Source: Candidatus Cryptobacteroides faecipullorum (GTDB lineage: Bacteria; Bacteroidota; Bacteroidia; Bacteroidales; UBA932). From it: DNA of 64,000 bases. Of this stretch, positions 26,256 through 36,306 are shown piece by piece. Position 1 is the first letter of the stretch. Each line of letters starts with the position of its first letter. The stretch lies in the NCBI GenBank assembly GCA_017694885.1, contig JADIMH010000006.1, forward strand, positions 62,001-126,000. Reading direction: 5' to 3'. The notes beneath the pieces are model-generated. The model was not told where the DNA came from. It searched no databases and was given only the letters and a program-made list of their open reading frames with translations. The position numbers and the translations under genes are program-made.

Positions 26256-26807
26256 TTATCTGTTGTCTTGGCCTGCTTTCCTGTGGGCGGCCCAGAGAAT
26301 TATGCCGATGGAGACAGAAACATTCAGCGAGTGTTTGGTCCCGTACTGCGGGATTTCTAAGGAGAAGTCCGATGCGTCGACTGCATCCTGGGACACGCCT
26401 GAAACCTCATTGCCGAAGATAAAGGCATATTTTTCCCCGTCTTGCGGCCGGAAAGAATCAAGCGATACCGACCGGACTGTCTGTTCGACGCTTATTATCG
26501 TATATCCCTGCTGTCTGAGCCGGCCGATGACAGAGAGCGTACTGTCCGAATATTCCCATCCTACGCTGAATTCAGCGCCGAGGGCCGACTTGTGTATTTC
26601 CGCAGAAGGGGGAGTGGCGCATATCCCGCACAGGTATACCTTGTCGACTTTGAAAGAATCGGCTGAACGGAATGCGGATCCGATGTTGTGTGCACTGCGT
26701 ATGTTGTCAAGAATGATGACGATGCCGGATTCGGGGGATTCCCTGTACTGTTCGGGAGTCATCCTTCCGAGTTCGATATTGAGAAGTTTTCTGTTGCCTG
26801 TTTCCAT
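26256..26807 (-). CDS. SpoU/TrmH-family RNA 2'-O-methyltransferase
   Basis: 183 aa. The three SPOUT motifs are clear: NIRSAHNIGSAFRSAD, IFGNEVSGV and IPQYGTKHSLNVSVSIGI, which together form the knotted SAM site. There is no extra N-terminal RNA-binding domain, so it is a minimal member of the TrmH type. The target is probably a tRNA or rRNA ribose but cannot be specified. It sits upstream of nnrD in a two-gene operon and is divergent from glyA. Confidence 0.88.
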   Translation of the reverse strand: METGNRKLLNIELGRMTPEQYRESPESGIVIILDNIRSAHNIGSAFRSADSFKVDKVYLCGICATPPSAEIHKSALGAEFSVGWEYSDSTLSVIGRLRQQGYTIISVEQTVRSVSLDSFRPQDGEKYAFIFGNEVSGVSQDAVDASDFSLEIPQYGTKHSLNVSVSIGIILWAAHRKAGQDNR

Positions 26808-26866
26808 TTATGTGCGATTTCGGAAAAAGTTATCAACACAAAGTTACGGAAAAATAAAAAATTGAC

Positions 26867-26874
26867 TACTTTTG
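26867..26874 (+). promoter_or_regulatory. Candidate -7 element for glyA
   Basis: TACTTTTG fits TAnnTTTG in an AT-rich spacer, 48 nt before the glyA start. The -33 region reads TTAC rather than TTTG at 19 nt, so confidence is moderate. Confidence 0.4.
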
Positions 26875-26922
26875 CCGTGTGTGTAGTTCTTGACCTTGAC
26901 TTGCGAAATTTAATTAATATAT

Positions 26923-28251
26923 ATGAAACACGATCTTCAGATTTTCAATCTTATCAAAAAAGAGGAAGAAAGGCAGACTAACGGCATCGAACTGATAGCA
27001 TCTGAGAATTATGTCAGCGATCAGGTCCTTTCGGCGCTGGGGTCTGTATGTACCAATAAATATGCTGAGGGGTATCCGGGTGCAAGATATTATGGAGGAT
27101 GCGAGGTGGTGGACCGGATAGAGCAGCTTGCCATTGACCGTCTCTGCCAGCTTTTCGAGGCTGAATATGCCAATGTGCAGCCGCATTCCGGAGCACAGGC
27201 TAACATGGCTGTGATGATGGCATGTCTGAAGCCCGGCGATACTTTCATGGGACTTGATCTTGCCCAGGGAGGCCACCTTACCCACGGGTCTCCGGTCAAC
27301 ATGTCCGGAATACTTTACAATGCTGTGCCTTACGGCCTGGATGAAGTGACCGGAATGGTCGACTACAACAGAATGGAAGAAATAGCGCTCGAGTGCAGGC
27401 CTAAACTTATCATCGGCGGTGCATCAGCCTACTCGAGGGAGTGGAACTGGGCCAGAATGAGGGAGATAGCAGACAAGGTAGGGGCACTCCTCATGGTAGA
27501 TATGGCTCATACCGCAGGCCTGATTGCGGCCGGCCTGTTGAGCAATCCTGTCAAATATGCCCATATAGTCACTTCGACTACCCACAAGACGCTCCGCGGG
27601 CCTCGCGGCGGCGTCATCCTCATGGGAAAGGATTTCGATAATCCGTGGGGGCTGACTACTCCTAAGGGTGTAGTGAAAAAGATGTCACAGATACTTAATT
27701 CCAGTGTCTTCCCAGGAGAGCAGGGCGGACCTCTGGAGCACTGCATAGCGGCAAAGGCCGTTTCATTCTACGAGGCTCTCCAGCCTGAGTTCAAGGAGTA
27801 CCAGAAACAGGTGGTGGCCAATGCTGCTGCGATGGCGGAGGCATTCTCTTCACGGGGCTACAAGGTGGTTTCTGGAGGTACCGATAACCATTTGCTGTTG
27901 ATAGACTTGCGTACCAAGTTCCCGGACCTTACAGGAAAAGTGGCCGAAAGGGAGCTTGTCAAGGCGGATATCACAGTCAACAAGAACATGGTACCGTTCG
28001 ATTCCCGTTCCCCTTTCCTTACATCGGGCATAAGGGTCGGAACTCCTGCCATTACTTCCCGCGGGCTTCTGGAGAAGGATATGGAGTTTATCGTCGATCT
28101 GATAGATACGGTGCTTACCAGTGCTGCTGCACATCTCGATTTTGTTACGGGCAAGTCCGAGGAGGGCAAAGCCGAGCATGAGGCGGCACTCGAATCGGTC
28201 CGCAAGAAAGTCCGCATGAAAATGAGCGGCATGCCATTGAACCGGTGGTAG
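26923..28251 (+). CDS. glyA: Serine hydroxymethyltransferase
   Basis: 442 aa. [28 protein letters not shown] and the PLP lysine in [13 protein letters not shown] identify GlyA. It converts serine and tetrahydrofolate to glycine and 5,10-methylene-THF, feeding one-carbon metabolism; folC lies 6.6 kb downstream on the same strand. It is a single-gene unit, with a TAnnTTTG element upstream and a 14-bp inverted repeat after the stop. It ends in TAG, which shows that amber is used as a normal stop here. Confidence 0.96.
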   Translation: MKHDLQIFNLIKKEEERQTNGIELIASENYVSDQVLSALGSVCTNKYAEGYPGARYYGGCEVVDRIEQLAIDRLCQLFEAEYANVQPHSGAQANMAVMMACLKPGDTFMGLDLAQGGHLTHGSPVNMSGILYNAVPYGLDEVTGMVDYNRMEEIALECRPKLIIGGASAYSREWNWARMREIADKVGALLMVDMAHTAGLIAAGLLSNPVKYAHIVTSTTHKTLRGPRGGVILMGKDFDNPWGLTTPKGVVKKMSQILNSSVFPGEQGGPLEHCIAAKAVSFYEALQPEFKEYQKQVVANAAAMAEAFSSRGYKVVSGGTDNHLLLIDLRTKFPDLTGKVAERELVKADITVNKNMVPFDSRSPFLTSGIRVGTPAITSRGLLEKDMEFIVDLIDTVLTSAAAHLDFVTGKSEEGKAEHEAALESVRKKVRMKMSGMPLNRW

Positions 28252-28287
28252 CGATACGCTCCCTGCTCTGTGACCGGCAATAAATTA

Positions 28288-28321
28288 GGTAATGTTGCCA
28301 AAAATAGTTGGCAACATTACC
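28288..28321 (+). terminator. Inverted repeat after glyA
   Basis: A perfect 14-bp stem GGTAATGTTGCCAA / TTGGCAACATTACC with a 6-nt loop, 37 nt past the glyA stop. A T-run is absent on the + side (CGATTCTATC), so it may be a stabilising 3' hairpin or bidirectional terminator between convergent genes. Confidence 0.6.
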
Positions 28322-28380
28322 GATTCTATCTTATTCAGCAGGAAAGAAAATATCCTACCATAGCGGAAAAGTCTATACAA

Positions 28381-29022
28381 TCATTCATACACCCACAGCA
28401 TCAGCGGCTTGCAGCTGGATTCCACTGTTTCCACTACTTTTGAATACTTTCTGAAAGGGATTGTAATGCAGCCCTCACTCTTTGGTCTTATCTTGTGTCC
28501 AAATACCTTATGCACCTTGACTGGTATCATAAGAGGATATATCGAAAAGTTCGGCAGACTGACAGGATGAATCAAAATTCCTCTCTGAAGTGCGTTGCTG
28601 TTGGTCTTGTCCCTGCCATACAGCAAAAGTGCCTTTCTTCCCTTCGGCTTGCTCATGGTCTTCTCCTTTCCTATCCTGTAATGCCCCAGTGATGAACAGA
28701 AACTGCCAGATTCATTGCTGAAAACAGGTTTCCTTGCCGTACTCCCTTTCCCATATCCGTGGGCACACAGGCTTTTCAGAACAGGTTTCCCACTGTCAAA
28801 GTCATAGAGGAAGAACCTCACCCTTCCGGAATGCCTGCCATAGTCCACCAGCAGACAATACTCAGTGCTGTATCCGTTTCCCTTGCAGTATTCCAGTGCT
28901 TCCTCAGCCCTTTCATCAAGGTCTTTAGGCGTTGCGTGGCCTATGATGAGGAACAGGAGAAGCAGGAATGCTGCGGAAGCGGTCAATATAATCACAGATC
29001 TCTTAATAACTGAAAAATTCAT
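28381..29022 (-). CDS. Murein L,D-transpeptidase catalytic domain protein (YkuD_2 type)
   Basis: 213 aa from the ATG at 29022 (the ORF-track start at 29040 adds six residues). One N-terminal membrane helix (VIILTASAAFLLLLFLIIG), then a domain with CLLVDYGRHSGRVRFFLYD, FSNESGSFCSSLGHY and a C-terminal SEGCITIP whose Cys is the likely nucleophile. These are the hallmarks of the YkuD_2 family, which is related to L,D-transpeptidases that crosslink or edit peptidoglycan. The gene stands alone in an AT-richer stretch between glyA and ppdK, and its codon choice (ATA, AGA, TTT) is less GC-rich than its neighbours. Confidence 0.72.
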   Translation of the reverse strand: MNFSVIKRSVIILTASAAFLLLLFLIIGHATPKDLDERAEEALEYCKGNGYSTEYCLLVDYGRHSGRVRFFLYDFDSGKPVLKSLCAHGYGKGSTARKPVFSNESGSFCSSLGHYRIGKEKTMSKPKGRKALLLYGRDKTNSNALQRGILIHPVSLPNFSIYPLMIPVKVHKVFGHKIRPKSEGCITIPFRKYSKVVETVESSCKPLMLWVYE

Positions 29023-29040
29023 TATACCGACCTGAAACAT

Positions 29041-29328
29041 TATCGATTTTTAGTGAACACTATTTAAGTTCAGCATTATGTAGAAAATTTATCTGTTTCG
29101 CCTATGGCGAAAGTCCCTGAAGCACTTGTCTAATGCCTGATAACGGATAGTTGCATTTTTTGTATTCGGCATAAGAAGTTGTATTGAAGTGAACCTGTGT
29201 TATGGAGTATTGAATGTCAAATTTCTATTTTAATTTTTTTCTGACAAATTTAGTCTTTTATAGATGTTAAGAACACTGTAATTCATTGCTTTCCAAATCC
29301 AGTGTAGCTGGTTTCGCATTGTAAAGCA
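29041..29328. other. AT-rich non-coding spacer
   Basis: No ORF of note in this stretch. It contains a short palindrome TTTCGCC-TAT-GGCGAAA (29096-29112) upstream of the YkuD_2 gene and long A/T runs. No TAnnTTTG element was found on the minus strand. Confidence 0.5.
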
Positions 29329-29362
29329 AAAAGGGATTCACTCCGTTGAGCAAATCCCTTTT
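29329..29362 (-). terminator. Terminator of ppdK
   Basis: A 10-bp stem AAAAGGGATT / AATCCCTTTT with a 14-nt loop. Read on the minus strand it ends in a T-run (CCCTTTTTGC), 18 nt after the ppdK stop. Confidence 0.75.
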
Positions 29363-29380
29363 GTTGCGCTGATTTACAGG

Positions 29381-32110
29381 TTACTTTTCTGCTTCTGCCT
29401 TTATCGCAGCCTGCGCCGCAGCAAGGCGGGCGATAGGCACGCGGAACGGTGAGCAGGAAACATAGTTGAGCCCGATCTTGTAGCAGAACTCTACGGACGC
29501 AGGGTCGCCGCCGTGCTCGCCGCAGATGCCGACCTTCAGGTCAGGGCGGGTGCTGCGTCCTCCGTTGACACCGATTTCGATAAGTTTTCCGACAGCCTTC
29601 GTGTCGATGGTCTGGAACGGATCCGCATCGAGAATCTTGTTGCCGAGGTAGTCGCCCATGAATGTTCCGACGTCATCGCGTGAGAACCCGAATGTCATCT
29701 GGGTCAGGTCATTGGTGCCGAATGAGAAGAACTCTGCAGTACGTGCCATCCTGTCTGCGATAAGGGCGGCGCGAGGAATTTCGATCATCGTACCGTACTT
29801 GTAGTCGATAGGCCTTCTGATAGTAGCCCCTTCAACCTCAGCCTTGACTTTGTCGCAGATGGCTTTCTGGAAGTTCAGCTCCCTGTCGGAAATGGTCACA
29901 GGTATCATGATTTCAGGCATAGGGTGGAATCCCTCTTCGATAAGTTCTGCCGCAGCAGTGAAAATGGCCCTGAACTGAGTCTCTGAAATCATAGGGTATG
30001 TAATGTGCAGACGCACGCCCCTGTGTCCCATCATAGGGTTGACCTCATGGAGGGATTCGCCTCTCTTTTCGATATCGGTCTCGGAGATGCCGAGTTCCTT
30101 GGCAAGTTCCTCCCTCTTTTCAGTGGTCTGCGGCACGAATTCGTGGAGAGGAGGGTCGAGAAGACGGAACGTGACAGGTTTTCCGTCCATCACTCTCATC
30201 GTACTCTTGACGGAAGCCTTGATGAACGGTTCCAGTTCGGCAAGCGCACTGCGTCTCTCGTCATCGGTCTTTGAGAGGATCATCTTACGGAGTTTTGCAA
30301 GAGGAGTTTCGGAGTTCTTTCCGTAGAACATGTGCTCGATACGGAACAGTCCGATACCTTCCGCTCCGAAACTGAGAGCCCTTTCTGCGTCTTCAGGAGT
30401 ATCCGCATTGGTCCTGACTCCGAGCTTGCGGAACTTGTCCACCATTTTCATGAACTGGATGAAACGAGGGTTCTCGGTTGCGTCCATAGTGTCGATGGCG
30501 CATCCGTAGACAAGGCCCTTGGATCCGTTGAGGCTGAGGACGTCTCCTTCATGGAACTCAGCTCCTTTGAACTTCAGTACCTTGTTTGCCAGGTCGATGG
30601 TCATGGTATCGCATCCTACGATACAGCATTTTCCCCATCCGCGGGCTACGAGTGCGGCATGTGAAGTCATACCGCCTCTGGCAGTGAGGATACCTGCGGC
30701 AGCCCTCATTCCTTCTACGTCCTCAGGAGAAGTCTCTTCCCTGACGAGGATGGCCTTTTCTCCCTTGGCGTTCAGGTCCATCGCGTCTTCAGAAGTAAAG
30801 ACGAGTTTTCCTACAGCTCCGCCCGGACTTGCAGGAAGGCCTGTAGCCACGGCCTTTGCCTTCTTTTCCGAAGCCGGGTCAAGGATAGGATGAAGGATTT
30901 CATCGAGCTGGGACGGAGAGATTCTCATTACGGCCGTTTTCTCGTCTATCATCCCTTCTTCGACCATGTCCATTGCCATATTCAGGGCTGCAAGACCAGT
31001 CCTCTTTCCGATACGGCACTGGAGCATCCAGAGTTTGCCGTCCTGGATGGTGAATTCGATGTCCTGCATGTCCTTGAAGTGGTCTTCAAGATGCACGCGG
31101 ATAGCATCGAGCTCCTTATATACTTCAGGCATGGCTTTCTCGAGAGATTCGAGATGGGCGTTGTGTGGGTTCTTTGTCGCCTCGTTAAGAGGGTTCGGGG
31201 TGCGGATGCCGGCTACGACATCCTCTCCCTGGGCGTTGATAAGCCATTCGCCGTAGAATTTATTGTCGCCGTTTGCAGGGTTGCGGGAGAAAGCGACTCC
31301 TGTCGCAGATGTGTTGCCCATGTTTCCGAATACCATTGACTGGACGTTCACTGCAGTACCCCAGTCGTCAGGAATGCCTTCGATTTTCCTGTAGGCGATT
31401 GCTCTTTTCCCGTTCCAAGATTTGAACACGCCTCCGATACTTCCCCAAAGCTGGGCTTCCGCAGAGTCAGGGAAGTCTACTCCGAGTACTTCCTTTACCT
31501 TTGCCTTGAACAGGTCGCACAGGTCCTTGAGTTCGTCTGCGGTGATGTCGGTGTCGGATGCATAGCCTTTCTCTTTCTTGAGGTTTTCCATCATCCTGTC
31601 GAGCTGCTGGCGGATTCCCTGTCCGTCTGCCGGTTCGATGCCTTCAGCCTTTTCCATTACCACATCCGAGTACATCATGATAAGACGGCGGTATGCATCA
31701 TAGACAAAGCGCGGGTTGCCGGTCTTCTTGATCATTCCCGGGATTGTTTCAGAGCAAAGACCGATATTCAGGATGGTGTCCATCATTCCCGGCATAGAAC
31801 TGCGCGCACCTGAGCGGCAGCTGACCAGAAGAGGATCGTTCTTGTCTCCGAATTTCTTGCCCATTATGGCTTCAGTGGCCTTGAGGGCTTCGGCTACCTC
31901 CTCTTTCAGAGCATCGGTGTAGCCTCCGCAAAGCTCATAGTATTCTGCACAGCATTCTGTTGTTATCGTGAATCCGGCCGGGACAGGAATGCCCAGTCTG
32001 CACATTTCAGCCAGATTGGCTCCTTTTCCTCCCAGGAGGTTTCTCATTGTTCCATCGCCTTCAGCGTCTTTTCCGCCGAAACGGTAGACTCTTTTTTTCT
32101 TGGTATCCAT
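29381..32110 (-). CDS. ppdK: Pyruvate, phosphate dikinase
   Basis: 909 aa, standard length. The N-terminal ATP-grasp part begins with KRVYRFGGKDAEGDGTMRNL and LGGKGANLAEM. The central phosphohistidine domain has GGMTSHAALVARGWGK, with the catalytic His. The C-terminal PEP/pyruvate TIM barrel has GAEGIGLFRIEHMF and ends with CGEHGGDP and NYVSCSPFRVPIARLAAAQ. It interconverts PEP + AMP + PPi and pyruvate + ATP + Pi, giving a PPi-linked glycolytic or gluconeogenic step common in anaerobic Bacteroidales. It is monocistronic, with its own terminator. Confidence 0.97.
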   Translation of the reverse strand: MDTKKKRVYRFGGKDAEGDGTMRNLLGGKGANLAEMCRLGIPVPAGFTITTECCAEYYELCGGYTDALKEEVAEALKATEAIMGKKFGDKNDPLLVSCRSGARSSMPGMMDTILNIGLCSETIPGMIKKTGNPRFVYDAYRRLIMMYSDVVMEKAEGIEPADGQGIRQQLDRMMENLKKEKGYASDTDITADELKDLCDLFKAKVKEVLGVDFPDSAEAQLWGSIGGVFKSWNGKRAIAYRKIEGIPDDWGTAVNVQSMVFGNMGNTSATGVAFSRNPANGDNKFYGEWLINAQGEDVVAGIRTPNPLNEATKNPHNAHLESLEKAMPEVYKELDAIRVHLEDHFKDMQDIEFTIQDGKLWMLQCRIGKRTGLAALNMAMDMVEEGMIDEKTAVMRISPSQLDEILHPILDPASEKKAKAVATGLPASPGGAVGKLVFTSEDAMDLNAKGEKAILVREETSPEDVEGMRAAAGILTARGGMTSHAALVARGWGKCCIVGCDTMTIDLANKVLKFKGAEFHEGDVLSLNGSKGLVYGCAIDTMDATENPRFIQFMKMVDKFRKLGVRTNADTPEDAERALSFGAEGIGLFRIEHMFYGKNSETPLAKLRKMILSKTDDERRSALAELEPFIKASVKSTMRVMDGKPVTFRLLDPPLHEFVPQTTEKREELAKELGISETDIEKRGESLHEVNPMMGHRGVRLHITYPMISETQFRAIFTAAAELIEEGFHPMPEIMIPVTISDRELNFQKAICDKVKAEVEGATIRRPIDYKYGTMIEIPRAALIADRMARTAEFFSFGTNDLTQMTFGFSRDDVGTFMGDYLGNKILDADPFQTIDTKAVGKLIEIGVNGGRSTRPDLKVGICGEHGGDPASVEFCYKIGLNYVSCSPFRVPIARLAAAQAAIKAEAEK

Positions 32111-32197
32111 AATATATGTTTGTTTTGTTGATTAAATATTCAGGTTATAAGAAATCGCGGCGAATTTACTAAAAAAATTCGTTGTTTGCCGAATTTA

Positions 32198-33580
32198 TCA
32201 TAACAATCTGCTTGCGATTTCAGACAATTCGCTTCTTTCTCCTTTTTTCAGGTTGATGTGCGCGAACAGTGCCTGTCCGGACATTTTCTCTCCCAGATGC
32301 GTCAGCCCGTTGGAATACATGTCCAGATAAGGCTGGTCGATCTGGAATATATCCCCTGTGAACACCATTTTCGTACCTTCCCCGGCGCGGGTGATGATGG
32401 TCTTTACCTCGTGCGGAGTCAGGTTCTGGGCTTCGTCCACTATGAAATACACTTTCCCCAGGCTGCGGCCTCTTATATAGGCCAGAGGGGATATCAGAAG
32501 TTTCTCGTCATTGATCATGGCATCGATCCTGTCTGCCTGTCTGCTGCCTTCCTTGAAACAACCCCGGATTACGTTGAGGTTGTCCATGAGCGGCTGGATG
32601 AATGGCCCCATTTTGCTTTTCTGGTCTCCGGGCAGGAATCCTATTTCCTGATTTCCGAGTATTACTGTCGGACGGGACAGGATTATCTGGTCATAGTCCT
32701 TTTCCTGTTCCAGGGCTGCGGCCAATGCGATCAGAGTCTTTCCTGTACCGGCCCCTCCGGTGAGCGAAACCAGCCTGATATCAGGGTTCAGGCATGCGTC
32801 GAGAGCGAATTTCTGTTCATCGTTGCGCGGGGAAATACCGTAGGCGCGGCGTTCCTTGACCAGGACGATGCGGCGGCTTGCCGCGTTGTATCTTGCGCAA
32901 GTGCAGTATGAGTTTTCCCCCTTTTCCCATCTGAACTTGTAGAGCTGGTTCGGTTTAGGCTCTTCCCTGCTGACATCCCGGTAGTCCAGTCCTCCCTGGC
33001 CGTAAGCCAGACTCTGGACCTTTTCCTGAGGGAGGTCTGAAATTATATTGACTTCATTACGGGTATATTCCACTTTGGACTCGTCGATCCTGTCGGTAAG
33101 GTAGTCCTGGGCCTCCATTCCTACGGCCTTGGCTTTCATCCGGAGGTTTATGTCCTTGGTCACTAAGGCTACGAACCTGCCCGGATGCTCTTTCTTCACC
33201 CACATGGCAGTGGCGAGGATACGGTGGTCCTGGGTGTCGTCCTGGAAGCAGTTCTTCAGTTCGTCAGGGAACGGATGGTAGAGTTCTACCTTAAGGTTCC
33301 CCAGATGCGGGCCGATCGGAATGCCTTCCTTGCCGAACATCCTCCTGTCGGAGAGCCGGTCTATTTCTCTCATGAAACCTCTGGCATTGAAGCTGAGGGC
33401 GTCGTTGCCTTTCTTGAATTTGTCAAGTTCCTCCAGAACTGCAACAGGAACGACTATGTCATTTTCCTGGAAATGCCTTATGGCCCTGTAGTCATGCAGG
33501 ATAATGTTTGTGTCCAGCACGAATATCTTCGGCAGTTTGCCTTTCTGCCCTTTTTCGGGAATATTTGCGTACTGTGTCAT
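32198..33580 (-). CDS. phoH: PIN-PhoH (PhoH2-type) ATPase/ribonuclease
   Basis: 460 aa. The N-terminal PIN domain (KIFVLDTNIILHDYRAI, with further acidic residues in DTQDHRILATA and VTKDINLRMKA) is joined to a C-terminal PhoH ATPase domain with Walker A LTGGAGTGKT and Walker B YFIVDEAQNLTP, plus SRPTVILG. PhoH2 proteins combine RNA unwinding and cleavage. It lies 22 nt downstream of the AIR-synthase-like gene and 87 nt upstream of ppdK. Confidence 0.9.
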   Translation of the reverse strand: MTQYANIPEKGQKGKLPKIFVLDTNIILHDYRAIRHFQENDIVVPVAVLEELDKFKKGNDALSFNARGFMREIDRLSDRRMFGKEGIPIGPHLGNLKVELYHPFPDELKNCFQDDTQDHRILATAMWVKKEHPGRFVALVTKDINLRMKAKAVGMEAQDYLTDRIDESKVEYTRNEVNIISDLPQEKVQSLAYGQGGLDYRDVSREEPKPNQLYKFRWEKGENSYCTCARYNAASRRIVLVKERRAYGISPRNDEQKFALDACLNPDIRLVSLTGGAGTGKTLIALAAALEQEKDYDQIILSRPTVILGNQEIGFLPGDQKSKMGPFIQPLMDNLNVIRGCFKEGSRQADRIDAMINDEKLLISPLAYIRGRSLGKVYFIVDEAQNLTPHEVKTIITRAGEGTKMVFTGDIFQIDQPYLDMYSNGLTHLGEKMSGQALFAHINLKKGERSELSEIASRLL

Positions 33581-33602
33581 GATTATGCGGTGTTACTTGG
33601 TG

Positions 33603-34799
33603 TCAATCTTCTCCTTCGGATGCGGTCGGACTGTTCAGAAGCGCCTCCAGGATGGAGAACACGTCCGGTCTTCCTCCTTCGGATATCTCTATTCCGCACT
33701 TTCCCGTGTCCGGATGCCCGAGCGGATAATATGCGATTTCCTGAAGGAGCAGCTGAGCATCTACATAGTCATAGTCGCTGTCCCGGATCTGGATGAGCAC
33801 TCCCGGCACTTCGGCAAACAGTATGCGTACGATATCCTTTTCCCGATAGGCGTTTTCGAGTCCTTTCACATCAATGGTACAGCCGGTCCTGCGGCACAGG
33901 AAGCCGGCAGCGGAAGCCAGTCCTCCTCCGGATACCGTAATGCCGCTGATGACGACTCCGTCTTCCACCAGCTCCCGCAATACTTCGTAACAGTCGATGA
34001 AATAATCGGGATCCTGGATTTCGGGGGCGTTGTCCCCGTTACTGCCGAACCTTTCGGCAAGCATCGACCCTCCGAGCTTGAACGGGCAGGTGTCGAAAGG
34101 AATGTAAATGATCCAGCTTCTGTTGTCCGCAACCAGGGTCTCAGGGCATTTCCTCTTCATGGAGATATCCTGTTCGCTTCCGGTATATTCCGGATAGTCT
34201 TCCGCTGCATCGCGGCAGCCGTCTTCGATAACAGGTTCCGGGTCTTCCGCCACGGCGGCGGTAAACAGGGAATCCTTCCTGACTTCCAGCCGGTCCATAT
34301 ATATCCTGTTTCCTTCGGAAGATTCCGTAATGGAATATCCCGACAGCCTTATTCCCAAATCATAAAGGTACTTGCCGGCGGCTTCCGCAGAGAAATAAAG
34401 TGCTGCCATATTGCCCACCGGAGTGCAGTCCCATTCCCATCTGATTCTCGCCTCGATGTTTTCCAGAGAAAAATGCCCTTCTTTCCAGAGGGTCTCCAGA
34501 AGGGTCCTTGCAATGGCCAGTCTGGTCAAAGGACCGGAATATTCTACCGGAATGTCTCTTTTCATGTGGGGAGCATCGCCGAGGGCGGACAGATAGCCCT
34601 TTATCTTGTCGGGACTGTACCTTACATATCCCGGAGCCGGGTCGGACGGTTCGTCGACGATAGGAGGGTAGCCGTTCTTTTCAGGGAGCGGCGGATTGTC
34701 TGCCGGCATGCATTCGCTCAGCATCTGCGCAGGCGTGGCCTCCATCCTCTGCCCGTCTATGATATACTCAGAATGCAGGATGACGTCGATGTCTTTCAT
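33603..34799 (-). CDS. AIR-synthase (PurM/PurL)-like domain protein of unknown function
   Basis: 398 aa. The C-terminal half contains VVISGITVSGGGLASAAGFL and IVRILFAEVPGVLIQI, and ends in YYPLGHP. These resemble the AIRS_C domain of PurL/PurM, where (D)VSDGGL and LFSE.PGR..V occupy the same order. The N-terminal half (YVRYSPDKIKGYLSALG, YSGPLTRLAIARTLLETLWKEG) has no assigned fold but is characteristic of a conserved Bacteroidales family. An acidic, variable stretch (around 185-210) separates the halves. It is probably not a purine-pathway enzyme, as the nucleotide-binding half is missing. It is in an operon with phoH. Confidence 0.5.
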   Translation of the reverse strand: MKDIDVILHSEYIIDGQRMEATPAQMLSECMPADNPPLPEKNGYPPIVDEPSDPAPGYVRYSPDKIKGYLSALGDAPHMKRDIPVEYSGPLTRLAIARTLLETLWKEGHFSLENIEARIRWEWDCTPVGNMAALYFSAEAAGKYLYDLGIRLSGYSITESSEGNRIYMDRLEVRKDSLFTAAVAEDPEPVIEDGCRDAAEDYPEYTGSEQDISMKRKCPETLVADNRSWIIYIPFDTCPFKLGGSMLAERFGSNGDNAPEIQDPDYFIDCYEVLRELVEDGVVISGITVSGGGLASAAGFLCRRTGCTIDVKGLENAYREKDIVRILFAEVPGVLIQIRDSDYDYVDAQLLLQEIAYYPLGHPDTGKCGIEISEGGRPDVFSILEALLNSPTASEGED

Positions 34800-34866
34800 A
34801 TCAAAAGATAAACTCCGGTAAATTTAACTAAATTTGACATCATTTTAGAAATTGTATCGAAATTTT

Positions 34867-36276
34867 ATGGAAAATCTTGCAGTCGGAACGGTATTCTCCG
34901 AGGACGCTTACGAAAAGATGGTCGAAGCGCTGTTTGTCCGCTTCCCTTCTTTCCAGAAAATAGGGGCCGGAGCCTACAAGCCCGGGCTCGACAGGATGGA
35001 GTTCTTTGATTCCCTTGCCGGTCATCCCCATAGACGATATAGGACAATACATATAGCCGGCACTAACGGTAAGGGATCTGTGGCCAATATGCTGGCTTCA
35101 GTCCTTGCCGCTTCCGGGGAGAAGGTGGGGCTTTACACTTCGCCTCATATACTCGATTTCCGGGAGCGTATCAGGGTAATAGGAACGCCGGGGCATGAAT
35201 CGGCGGTGGAACTGATACCGAAAGAATACGTATGGAATTATGTGAATCGGTGGAGCGAGACTTTCGACCATCTGGAGATGTCTTTCTTCGAGATAACGAC
35301 GGCTATGGCCTTCAGCTGGTTCGCCGACCGCGGCGTGGATGTCGCCGTCATAGAAACCGGTCTGGGAGGCCGGCTCGACAGTACCAATATCATAACTCCG
35401 CAGCTGTGCGTAATTACCAATATCGGTCTGGACCATTGCGACATACTCGGGGAAACTCTCCCGGAAATCGCTTTCGAGAAGGCAGGGATCATAAAGCCGG
35501 AAGTTCCTGTGACGATAGGGGAGAGCAATCCTGAAACGGATCCGGTATTCGAACGCAAGGTGCTGTATACCAATCTTTCTTCTCCTGTTTTTATGGGTGA
35601 CCGGGCCAGGATCATGTCTCTTCTGTCCTTCGCGGACAAGGCAGAACCTTCTTTATGGAAAGACAGCGAAGAGATATTTCAGGCAATGGACCTTAAAGGC
35701 GAATATCAGAAAATGAATCTCAGGACCGCCATGTCTGCCCTGGACAGGCTCGGTCTGCGGATGGAGGAGCCCGGGATCAGGGATGCACTCATTCATACAG
35801 CGGCAAGGACCGGTTTCCATGGCCGGTGGGAGACTCTTTCCGATGATCCGCACATCATATGCGACATAGGGCATAACGCCCACGGTCTCAAATACAATTT
35901 CCATCAGCTGGGACGGATGCTTTCTGACGGAGAATGCACTTCCCTGATAATAGTTTACGGATCCGTGTCTGACAAGGATTATGAGTCTGTGTTCCCTCTG
36001 ATGCCTGAGAATGCCGCATATGTCTTTACCAACGCTTCCGGCAGACGGGCCCTTCCGGCCGGTGACCTGAAACAGAAGTATACGGATTTCTGCGGATGGT
36101 CAGGCAGACCGTCGGACAATACATATTGTGCCTCTACTGTAGGAGAGGCCGTAGATCTTGCACTTGACCTTTATCGGAAAGAATGTTCCGGAAACGGCAC
36201 GAAACCTTTGATCTATATAGGCGGCAGCACTTATGTCGTTTCCGAAGCTGTCGATAGACTTCGACTCCGCAGATGA
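34867..36276 (+). CDS. folC: Folylpolyglutamate synthase / dihydrofolate synthase
   Basis: 469 aa from ATG 34867 (the ORF track uses a TTG five codons upstream). ATP site GTNGKGSVANML, SPHILDFRERIRV, then FEITTAMAFSWFA, ETGLGGRLDSTN and NIGLDHCDILG are the Mur-ligase/FolC signatures. The C-terminal domain has CDIGHNAHGL. It attaches glutamate to folates and probably also makes dihydrofolate. The gene starts 67 nt from the divergent AIR-synthase-like gene and is followed after 30 nt by the macroglobulin-like gene. Confidence 0.93.
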   Translation: MENLAVGTVFSEDAYEKMVEALFVRFPSFQKIGAGAYKPGLDRMEFFDSLAGHPHRRYRTIHIAGTNGKGSVANMLASVLAASGEKVGLYTSPHILDFRERIRVIGTPGHESAVELIPKEYVWNYVNRWSETFDHLEMSFFEITTAMAFSWFADRGVDVAVIETGLGGRLDSTNIITPQLCVITNIGLDHCDILGETLPEIAFEKAGIIKPEVPVTIGESNPETDPVFERKVLYTNLSSPVFMGDRARIMSLLSFADKAEPSLWKDSEEIFQAMDLKGEYQKMNLRTAMSALDRLGLRMEEPGIRDALIHTAARTGFHGRWETLSDDPHIICDIGHNAHGLKYNFHQLGRMLSDGECTSLIIVYGSVSDKDYESVFPLMPENAAYVFTNASGRRALPAGDLKQKYTDFCGWSGRPSDNTYCASTVGEAVDLALDLYRKECSGNGTKPLIYIGGSTYVVSEAVDRLRLRR

Positions 36277-36306
36277 GTCCCGAAAACAATCGAATACGCA
36301 AAAACT

